Below are positions 10,634 to 18,584 of a stretch of 64,000 nt of DNA, in pieces; within the stretch, counting starts at the first letter, position 1, and each line of letters opens with the position of its first letter. The notes below the pieces were generated by a model. That model saw nothing but the letters and a program-made list of their open reading frames with translations, had not been told where the DNA came from and did not search any database. Origin of the DNA: Leishmania infantum JPCM5 (Eukaryota > Euglenozoa > Kinetoplastea > Trypanosomatida > Trypanosomatidae); the NCBI RefSeq assembly GCF_000002875.2, contig NC_009420.2, positions 2,332,951-2,396,950 of the forward strand, given 5' to 3'. The position numbers and the translations under genes are program-made.

Positions 10634-11131
10634 TCACTTGTCTGACTTCAGCATCCTGTTGAACTCCTCACGAGAAATGCGGTCGTCGCGATCAAGCACA
10701 TCGCACTCGCGAATGATTTCCTGCAGCACATCCTCCGGGATATCCTCGCCAACCTCCGCCGCCACCCGTTTCAGGTCATCGAGAGAGATGAAATCCGACT
10801 TGCCTTCTGTGAATAGCGGGAAGGCAAGGTCCACCTCGTCGTCTCTGTCCTCAGCAAAGAAGCGCTGGCGCATGACGTCCTCGAATTCGCTGAGAACAAG
10901 GTTACTGGAGACGCCGCCGCGATCCATCTCCGCCACAAGCTTTCGCACCGCATCCTTGTCCGGTTCGTACCCGAGCGCGCGCAGTGCCACCTTTAGGTCG
11001 TTTGGCGTGATGGTGTTCACGCCTTTCACGTCGAGCACGCGGAACGCCTCCTCAATGTCCCGCTTCTGCTGGTCCGTCAAGTCGCGCGGCAGCCGCCGGC
11101 CGTCGGCGGTGGAGAAGGCGGTGTTGATCAT
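10634..11131 (-). CDS. Divergent centrin-like EF-hand protein
   Basis: A 165-residue protein begins at the ATG at 11131 and has the centrin layout of four helix-loop-helix units. The opening LTDQQKRDIEEAFRVLD, the middle LKRVAAEVGEDI and the closing ISREEFNRMLK follow the centrin pattern closely. Centrins sit at basal bodies and the bilobe and serve organelle duplication in these parasites. All four calcium loops look damaged: loop 1 has Lys and Val at ligand positions 3 and 5, loop 2 has one extra residue, loop 3 has Thr, Gly and Ser in place of the acidic ligands, and loop 4 starts with Val. Calcium binding is therefore doubtful. The frame stays open to 11275, which would add 48 residues, but that extension is unlike centrins and the shorter form has normal centrin length. 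Confidence 0.78.
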   Translation of the reverse strand: MINTAFSTADGRRLPRDLTDQQKRDIEEAFRVLDVKGVNTITPNDLKVALRALGYEPDKDAVRKLVAEMDRGGVSSNLVLSEFEDVMRQRFFAEDRDDEVDLAFPLFTEGKSDFISLDDLKRVAAEVGEDIPEDVLQEIIRECDVLDRDDRISREEFNRMLKSDK

Positions 11132-13413
11132 GAATAACAAGACGAGACCGATGCTCCGAAGAGAGCCGTCGAGAGCTGATGCCGCAGCGAGAGCAGGGAC
11201 ACCCAACTCTATCAAAGGTGTTCGAAGGAACGTAGGAGAAAGGGATGGCACTGAACCAGTTCCTGGGTGAACCACTTATACCACTGCGGTGGCCGATTCG
11301 ACGCTTCGAAGAGCTTGACACACGCTTGCTTCAACTGTTTGGATGTGGGTGCGCATGCTAACGTTGTATGATACGAGAGCCGACAATATCGTGGAGGATG
11401 CATGCAGAAGAAAACGGTGCACGTGGCATAAGCATGCGAACGAGGGGTGAGGCCAACGGAGCGGCAACCAGAAGATGACGGCATGTCGAAAAAAGGATGT
11501 TGCATGGGAGTAGCTCGCGCGTATCGGGAAATAGAGGTCTGTGTACCCTGTAAGAAAGCGCACAGCTGCAGCACCCATAGTGAGCCCTTCGCACCGCGTC
11601 TGGCAACAGCGCGGTAGCTCATTCAGAACACAAAGAGCTCAGCTGCGAGCTGCCATGGAAAGTCCGTCGCGATGAGAGCGGCATTCGATTCTTTGGATGG
11701 GGAATAGAGTCGAACAAGAACGAGCACAAGATGACAAAACAAAGACATCGCACCCCACGCAGCTGCAACGATCAGCGATGAAGCGAATATTGCAGAGGAT
11801 GGAAGGGAAATCCTGGAGGTGTTCGGGGGTGTGTCGCCAAAGCACGCACAGCGAAAACGACGGCGGCTCAGCATCGAGAAAAAAAAAAGAAAGATTCGCC
11901 TGCGGTGCGCCCCTGATCATCGCTTCACAAGACGGAGGTAGCGTCAGCAGAAACTGAGCGGTACGTTCCGTAACCGGTGAACAATAACTGCGACGACGAA
12001 CCGCCCCCCTCCCCCCAAAAAAAAACACACAGGGGCGCCAAAGGAAGCACGAGCCAACATATATATATATATATCATCGAAGGAGACCCTACTCCACTGC
12101 ATGGGAGGAGGGAGAGAAGAGGGGGGGGGATAGAATGGGGACTCATATTGAACTGAAAAGCTACAACGGCTGCTGTCGCTCAAACGAGCGCTGGTGTGGG
12201 CAGACGCGGACGTGTGTGGCCAGAGAAGGCAATAATACGCTGTTTGTGCGTGTCAGTATCATCCAGGTGGGACCACGGGAGATCAGGGTTTCTCCACGAG
12301 GAGTCATCAAACAAAACGCTCACTCCCTTCGACTTCTCGGGCATGGATCTTCGCCTCATGATGCGCACACGCACGAAATCTTCACCATACACTCCACTAG
12401 CTCGTCCAACTCCATCTTTCATGTGATTCGATGGCTGTATGCGCTGCTGCAGCGGTTGAGCTGTAGAAACACAACGCAGCGAGGAGAAGTACTAGGGGAG
12501 GCAATTGAAGAACAGCCGGCGCCAGCGATGAGGGTGAGTGTGAAGATCTTCTTACGGCAAGCACGAAGTAGAGGGCGGTGCGCCAGTTCTCTCACAGGTC
12601 CATAATCAGCAAAATCGTAGAAAACGGATACTCGTTTCTTTGTTTGGCTGTCTGCCTGCTTGTGGTGCGTTGCTGCGGATGATTCTGTAGCGTCTACGGC
12701 AATGTCGCTGCATGTGCCTGTGTGGCGCAGCACACGCATCAAAGACAGCAACAGCTCCAGCTACAACGATCCACAAGCGCGCGGATGCGGTGGAAACGCA
12801 GGTGAGATGCTCAGCAAGAAGAGGAACGACTGCATTCGTTCGTGGATCAGATGCGCCAACACACGTTGGCGCCGTCTTTTTCTCGGCCCCCTCTTTCTTT
12901 CGCCTCGGCGAATATCCTCCCTCACTCGTCCTCATGACAGCGCTGCTGCTCTTCTTCTTGTGATAGACACGGCGACACACACACACACACACACAGAAGC
13001 GGGCAAGCAGGCGCCGTCTGTCTCTCTCTCTAGATCTCTCGGCCTCCTCTATCCGCACAGCACATGGCGGACAGAGACGGACCAGCAGGAGGACAGATAA
13101 CGCAGAAGAACAACAGCGCAGAAAGCCGAGCATGAGGAGGGTGGAGAAAGAAAAGAGCGCAGCGACACTCGTGACTTGAAAAATACGACGGCACACACGC
13201 GAACTCACAAACGGACAGTCCCCTTTCTCACGTGAGCCCGTAACACATGAAAAACGTACGAGAGAGCAGAAAAGGAGGCTGCATGCACGGCAGAAACGCC
13301 GCGGTGCCTAGGTAGCGACCCAGGGTATGCCCAAGTCAACGGTCAAGCTCTTTGCCCTGCGTGCACTCGATATGCTAGGTACGTCCACTGTGTTGCGTTC
13401 AACTCTCACCTGC
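11132..13413. other. Intergenic stretch containing the SelK 3' UTR
   Basis: No gene is supported. The part immediately below 13414 is the 3' UTR of selenoprotein K on the minus strand and should contain a SECIS element, but I could not identify one by eye. Also present are a perfect (AT)8 run at 12059-12074, a CA microsatellite at 12976-12995, and a C-run and A-run at 12004-12028. Confidence 0.5.
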
Positions 13414-13776
13414 CTACCTCCCTCAGCCAGAGGCGCATCCACCGGAGATCGGTGCTTTGGGCAGTGTATGCACGTTGCCGCCGCGGCGGTTGACAGCGGC
13501 AGCCCAGCCGCTATTCCCCCCGCCGCCCAGCGCCTGGCCGCCGCCACCGCGGCGGTTCAGCATCGCTCGCAACGAGCCCAGTATGCCGCCCCCGTCGGCT
13601 GCCGCATTCGCCGCACGAGGCGCAGGGTGTTGATGCTCCTCTACGACCTGTGCCATTGGCTCGGTCGTGAAGAGCGTTTGTGCAAAGAGAGAGAGCGCCG
13701 TCCAGAGCGCGAGGAGGAAGCCCCGCACCGTGAAGGGCTTCTTCTCCACGACACGGCCATTGTGAATGTACGCCAT
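13414..13776 (-). CDS. SELENOK: Selenoprotein K, with in-frame TGA read as selenocysteine
   Basis: This gene encodes a 120-residue selenoprotein K, a small ER-membrane protein linked to ER-associated degradation and palmitoylation complexes in other eukaryotes. The N-terminus MAYIHNGRVV matches the conserved SelK opening (M-x-Y-[IV]-x-N-G-x-V). One membrane helix spans about residues 17-38, followed by a Gly/Arg/Pro-rich tail. A conventional reading stops at the TGA at 13423-13425. The next codons are GGG, AGG and then TAG at 13414-13416, giving Gly-Arg-stop, so the protein ends in Sec-Gly-Arg like SelK of other species. Kinetoplastids are known to have SelK, SelT and SelTryp and the Sec machinery. 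The start ATG at 13774-13776 is fixed by family alignment. A SECIS in the 3' UTR is expected but was not located. The next gene upstream is CTU1. Confidence 0.88.
13423..13425 (-). other. Selenocysteine (TGA) codon of SelK
   Basis: The minus-strand triplet TGA lies two sense codons before an in-frame TAG, at the exact position where the SelK family has its penultimate-region selenocysteine (Sec-Gly-Arg end). Recoding is inferred from the family and from the retained Gly-Arg-stop after the TGA. Confidence 0.82.
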
Positions 13777-14496
13777 CTATGATTCGGGCACAGCATATGC
13801 GGCACGAATGCCAGGTGCACACGCACGTCCACACACCGTGTGGAGAAGGAGCTCGCGACGGAAGCGAGAAGGCCAGATGGCGGCATGCGGGGCAGATGCA
13901 CGCGAAAACACAGAAAAAGACGACGCGCAGGCGAGGAAAAGCAGATGTAGTCGGATGAAAAGGAGGCAGTGAAGAAAGGACACACCCACGTATCGCGCAG
14001 ATAGGTCGTGGGAAGCAAGAGGCAGCGACAGGGGAGGAGAGAAGCTCCACAACTCTGGCAGCGCCGCAGAGTGGCAGCTACTACAGCTGTGTCGCCTATC
14101 CGTGTGGGTTCTGGGATGGCGATTTCTGTGAAAGGGCGAGAGGGAGGCCGGCCAAAGACGCGTTCACCTCAGGCGTCGGCTACACCACAACAACGAAAGA
14201 CAAAAAAAAGGAGCGCTGCTGGCATGATCAGCACACACGCGCGGCACAATCGCGTCTCATGAGCTCATCCCTTTTTTTTTTTCGTTTTTTCCTCTGTTGT
14301 GTTTGTGGCAAATTGCAGCTCGTCCCTTCTTCTTCTGGTTACTCGTGAGTTGTTACTAAAAGCGGGCGGAGGGAGCACTTGTAGCGGAAGTGTAAGTCAC
14401 TCGTCACAGCCGAGAGAAGACGCAGTTGTCGCGAACGCCAGCACATACCTGTGTCATGCATGGGTGGCTGAAGAACTGTTCGGCACCCGCATTGCC
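13777..14496. other. Intergenic stretch between SelK and CTU1
   Basis: No gene is supported. Plus-strand purine runs around 13960-13982 and 14195-14212 are pyrimidine tracts on the transcribed strand and may serve SelK trans-splicing. A T-run is at 14271-14289. Confidence 0.45.
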
Positions 14497-15465
14497 TCAC
14501 ACCGTTGTTCGTGTTAGTGCTGCGCAGGGGTCACCGCGCGCCAGCGACTCCAACAGCACACAAGCGCGGCAGAGGCGCTGGCTCGTCAGGTAACTGCACT
14601 TCTCGCAGGGCTTTGGCACACTCGCCGGCACCGCCTCCTGCTCCTGCACCTCCAGGTGCTCGCCGCTGTAGACAGTGTCCGCGATGCTGCGGGGCCGCAG
14701 AGCCTCCAAATCCTTCACTAGTGTGCGGGCAGTGCCTCGAAAAGCCTCTTTAGCATATGTGCACTCGGTGGTGAAGTAGTCCAGCTTCTTGAAGTGCGCG
14801 TAGAGCACGATCTCCTTCTCGTATGCGTACTTGAGTGGCTTCACTCGTGGTAGAATACCCTCGCCGGCGCTCACGGCACTCGTGCAGCGTGACAGCCGCG
14901 GCGCATCGGCGCGGAGGAGATTCATGAGAATGGTTTCTGCCATGTCATCGGCGTTGTGGCCTGTCGCGATCTTGTCTGCCTTGACCAGCACTGCCCCCTT
15001 TTCCAGGGCCTGGCGGCGAAACACGCCGCAGAAGGTGCAGTTGTTGCGCAGTCCGACGACACGCACAATATCGTCCATCGTCCAGCCAAAGATGTCGCGG
15101 TACGATAGGATGTGAAGAGGGAGGCCGTAGCACGCGGAGTTGCGCTTCACCGTTTCAAGGCTATCGTCACGGTAGCCAGCGATGCCTTCATCGACGCTAA
15201 CAAGCTCTATGCGAATGCCGTAGTTGTGTCGTTTGCTGAGCGTGTCGAGCAGATGAATGAGGACGGTGCTGTCCTTGCCGCCGCTCGCTCCGCAGGCGAC
15301 CACGTCGCCAGGCGCAAAGAGGCGCTCCGCTTGAATGGTGTCGTGAATCTCACCCTCGAAGAGGGCGAAAAAGCACTCACGACACAGCAACTGCCCGTTG
15401 CGCGGCCGCTTCACTGCTGCCCGCTCCGCGCCGCACTTGGCGCACAGAAACTTGGGTGGTGGCAT
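14497..15465 (-). CDS. CTU1: Cytoplasmic tRNA 2-thiolation protein 1 (CTU1/NCS6)
   Basis: The 322-residue protein is the catalytic ATP-pyrophosphatase subunit that adds sulfur to U34 of tRNA-Lys, -Glu and -Gln in the cytosol, acting with CTU2/NCS2 and the URM1 pathway. The PP-loop SGGKDS is at residues 61-66. An N-terminal zinc ribbon (CAKC near residue 8, CREC near residue 28) and a C-terminal one (CEKC and CRAC) flank the core. The conserved CTFC pair is at 143-146, and [12 protein letters not shown] follows at about 167. The family length and order are normal. I chose the ATG at 15465; the triplet directly upstream at 15468 is GTG. Nothing suggests a defect. Confidence 0.93.
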   Translation of the reverse strand: MPPPKFLCAKCGAERAAVKRPRNGQLLCRECFFALFEGEIHDTIQAERLFAPGDVVACGASGGKDSTVLIHLLDTLSKRHNYGIRIELVSVDEGIAGYRDDSLETVKRNSACYGLPLHILSYRDIFGWTMDDIVRVVGLRNNCTFCGVFRRQALEKGAVLVKADKIATGHNADDMAETILMNLLRADAPRLSRCTSAVSAGEGILPRVKPLKYAYEKEIVLYAHFKKLDYFTTECTYAKEAFRGTARTLVKDLEALRPRSIADTVYSGEHLEVQEQEAVPASVPKPCEKCSYLTSQRLCRACVLLESLARGDPCAALTRTTV

Positions 15466-16029
15466 CACCGCGCGACACCGCTGAGCTGGCGCAGCGTGTG
15501 AGAGAATCGAATGCAGCAGCGCAGCTCTACAGATGGGAAAACCCTCTTGCGCTCCTCAAGAGAAACGCCAGAGGTCGGCACTTCAGAGCGTGGGCTGAGG
15601 CACATCGCGCAAAGCCCGAGACGTTTGCGCGTGCACATATGTGCGCGTCGGTGGGAGGACAGTTAAGAGACAGAGTCACCGAAACGGGCGTGCGATGACC
15701 GTGTCAGGAAAAGAACGAAAAGTGGTGAAGAGAGAGTAAGAAAGTCATGGACGAGGGCAATAAACCAGAGGCGCAAGTGAGGGGCCACAGCTGAAACCGA
15801 CAGAGCAGCAAGCCGAGCAACGAGAGGTCCCAGGTCTCCCAACGCTGCTTCCGGTTTCGCCAGAGACATTGATCCTGTGTCTGTTGTGCATGTCTGTGAT
15901 TCGTTTGTTGCGGATAAGTACGTCTCCACATCGTATGTCGAAGCGCCCAGCCCAGCGCTGCTGGAGGGGCAGCCCGTGCGTGCGAAAGCGCGGCATCCTG
16001 GCGGCAAGGCGAGGTATGCCCCGCCCCCG
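15466..16029. other. Short intergenic stretch upstream of CTU1
   Basis: I see no gene and no strong structure here, only modest purine-rich patches on the plus strand at about 15510-15560 and 15715-15740. Confidence 0.4.
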
Positions 16030-17892
16030 TCACTGCTGCCTCCATGCCAAGTGGCGCACGACCACAGTGGGTTTCTTGCGCAGCATTGCAACCACTCGGT
16101 CCTCCATGGACTCACGTTGCTGCTGTTGCTGCTGCTGCTGCATATCCATCGTATAGGAAGGACCGCGAGCAGCTGTCGCTGAAGGCCCTGCTGCCGCAGA
16201 GGCAAAGCCCAAGGCGCAGGCGGACGAAGGCGCAGACGGGCGCGTGAACCCGTTCGCAAACGCTGAGACAGACGCTTGCGCAGGAAGTAGCGGATCGTCC
16301 TTGCGCGCAAGCAACGATGCGGACACCAACGAAGGCGCCGCGACATCCGCCTGAACAAAGGAGGCAATATCAGAGTAGTAGGCGCTCTCCTCAGTCTGCC
16401 GTGATGCCGCTAGGATCTTAGCCGGCAATCGGCCGTTGTTGTGCAGGTGCTGATGTATATCGGACACGATATCCCAGAGAGCGGCGACACTCTCCTGCAT
16501 CGCCGCCTGCTGTCGCCGCCACTGAGCGGTGTGCTTCTGAAGCGCAGCCTCCATTTCCGCCCGTTGGCTCATCGAGCGCTGGACCATTTCGTTGTAGGCG
16601 CCGTGTTGAACGGTGACCTGCCGCTGCAAGTCCCCGTGGGCTCGTAGAAGGGCCGAGAGCTGCCCCTGTTGCAGTCGCACGAGGCGCTGCATTTGCGACA
16701 GCGACGTTTTCAATTGCGTCATGGCCGTCGATGCTGATCTTAGCGACGATGCCGCATAGATGTTACCGGTTGCCTGCTGAGTGTCGCCAACAGCGTCGCT
16801 GTCGTGTAGTCTCATCGACGGTACGCACGAGTCGCTCTCAGCAGTCTTCTGAGCTGGACAAGAGGATCCTTTGCTCCCGCGCAGGCGAATCGCGAAGCTG
16901 CTCAGCTGCGGCGTTGGGCGCTTCGACGAAGTTACAGACGAAACAGCCGAGGCTGCCGACGACACGGCTATGGGGGTCTCGTAAGCGCGTCTTGTGCTCA
17001 TCGCAGTGGGTGCAGCAGAGTGCGCGCTGCTGAGCTCAGCAATCGTGCTCGGCAGTGCCGAGTCATCCGCTGCAGCGGACGCACCATCCAGCGTGTCTGT
17101 GTGCGCACCGGGTGGAGCTGCACGGACAGAGTTAGCGGAATGGCGATGAAGCGATTCCGTCTCCCTTGCAGTACCACACAATCGACTGTGCGCCGCTCCA
17201 CGGTGGCTGCTCGCAGCGGCGCTGGCAATGTGCTCTGTCGTGCTGCGCGGCTTGCTGGACGTGGCCCTAGCAACTGCAGCGGAGGAAGCAGTAAGCGGTT
17301 CTGTTGATTGGGGCCGCTGGTAAGACCGCACGCCGGGCGCTGAATGCAACCCTACACCTACGACCCTCGACGGCACACCGGTTTCCCGGCTGCTGCTTCG
17401 TAAGTTGACTTGAATCGACGGTGGCAGCGGCAGCGGCGTAGTCGGCAGTGAAGTCGCGCCCCCAGAAACGTTCGAGTTGGCCACTGAGGACGGAGAAGGG
17501 CGCCTTTGCGGCTTGGCGGCGGCGTGCTCCCGCGAAGGCACAGATGCACGGAAGTCGGATGTCACAACGTCGACCGCGAGAGAGGATGAAGAGTACATGA
17601 GCTGCTGCGTCATGGCAGCATCCTCCCCCACTGGGGAGGCGCTGGAGCAATTTCTACCGCCGTCGCTAGTGCTGCGGCTCTGGCGACTGAGACAGCTCAA
17701 GTTATTCAGCCGATGGTAATAGTCCAGCCCAGATGCGGGCTTCTCAGCTGCTGTTGGCACCGGGTACTTCGCCGGGGAGCTTTGCTGAGGCGTGGTGAGG
17801 GGTGCGGGCTCCCCACAACAATCGAGGTGCGCCTTCATCGCCTCAAAACGCATCCCCTGGCCGCAGTGCGGGCACACGGTCCGGGTGCTCAT
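16030..17892 (-). CDS. C2HC zinc-finger protein with central coiled coil, function unknown
   Basis: Translation from the ATG at 17892 gives about 620 residues. The frame is open to 17997, but the zinc finger begins just after this Met, which favours it as the start. Residues 6-25 form a ZC2HC1-type finger (CPHC, then His and Cys at the family spacing C-x2-C-x11-H-x3-C). A long Ser/Ala/Thr-rich disordered region follows, then a coiled coil at about 390-485 rich in Gln and Leu (runs such as LQQGQLSALLRAHGDLQRQV). Near the C-terminus an eight-Gln run is encoded by mixed CAG/CAA codons at about 16116-16141. ZC2HC fingers often occur in cytoskeletal or flagellar proteins of protists, but no function is assigned here. 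Confidence 0.7.
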   Translation of the reverse strand: MSTRTVCPHCGQGMRFEAMKAHLDCCGEPAPLTTPQQSSPAKYPVPTAAEKPASGLDYYHRLNNLSCLSRQSRSTSDGGRNCSSASPVGEDAAMTQQLMYSSSSLAVDVVTSDFRASVPSREHAAAKPQRRPSPSSVANSNVSGGATSLPTTPLPLPPSIQVNLRSSSRETGVPSRVVGVGLHSAPGVRSYQRPQSTEPLTASSAAVARATSSKPRSTTEHIASAAASSHRGAAHSRLCGTARETESLHRHSANSVRAAPPGAHTDTLDGASAAADDSALPSTIAELSSAHSAAPTAMSTRRAYETPIAVSSAASAVSSVTSSKRPTPQLSSFAIRLRGSKGSSCPAQKTAESDSCVPSMRLHDSDAVGDTQQATGNIYAASSLRSASTAMTQLKTSLSQMQRLVRLQQGQLSALLRAHGDLQRQVTVQHGAYNEMVQRSMSQRAEMEAALQKHTAQWRRQQAAMQESVAALWDIVSDIHQHLHNNGRLPAKILAASRQTEESAYYSDIASFVQADVAAPSLVSASLLARKDDPLLPAQASVSAFANGFTRPSAPSSACALGFASAAAGPSATAARGPSYTMDMQQQQQQQQRESMEDRVVAMLRKKPTVVVRHLAWRQQ

Positions 17893-18584
17893 GGAACTAC
17901 TTGCTAGTTTGCTGACTAACGCATGCCTATCTGTGTGACCATGTACGTGTGTAGGCCGCGCGGACTTGCTGGCCGAGGCGAAAAAGGGGGAGCGCACGTT
18001 TGAGGCAAAGGAGCAACCGCCCCCGATCCCGAGATCTCACTGAATGTCTATATCCGTGGGCGCCGCCAGTGGGTGAGCTGCAGGGGGGCGGGGGCGTCGC
18101 CGTCAAGACGAATGGGGATCGAGGTGATAGCGGCAGTGGCCATTGAAAGTACGTCGGAAAGGAACAGCGACAAAAAAAACACAAAACGCGTCATGAAAGC
18201 CATTAAAGCTCCCGACGCGCGTAGCCACGGCAGAAGGCGGGGGGGAGGGTGGAAACAAGGCACCAGGCCCAAAGTTCGGCGTTATCTGCTGTGGGTGCGC
18301 GCCTGCGCCGTGCGGCCACGCAAGCTGAGACGCACACACAAGCACGGACATTCCGGGGTGTCGGCAACGGTCTTCTTCATTTACACTCCCAGCTGTCCCC
18401 GTGTCGGCTTGTTTCTGTTTTCATTCTTTGCCTCCCTCTTGCGAGCCACCAGTACTCGGGGACAGGCATGCGACTGCTGCCCATCTCATAGCGGCTCATG
18501 CCTCTCCCCTAACATGTAGAGCCTTTGTGCCATAAAAGCTCCTGTAAGCGTGTGTTCCCTATGAGCGTGGTGCGCCTCCGCGCA
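17893..18584. other. Intergenic stretch, no gene seen
   Basis: No supported gene. An A-run at 18173-18180 and G-rich sequence at 18237-18249 on the plus strand are the only notable simple sequences. Confidence 0.4.

Noticed and set aside
12059..12074. Perfect (AT)8 run
   Set aside because: It is a simple microsatellite with no further structure around it.
12305..12362. Possible SECIS: ATGA and TGAT on the minus strand with an AA-containing loop
   Set aside because: The distance from the ATGA to the loop AA is about 20 nt instead of the usual 11-13, and the outer helix pairs poorly, so I do not call it.
13414..15465. Idea that SelK and CTU1 form a functional selenium/sulfur tRNA pair because they are adjacent
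   Set aside because: CTU1 modifies Lys, Glu and Gln tRNAs and not tRNA-Sec, and trypanosomatid neighbours are usually unrelated.
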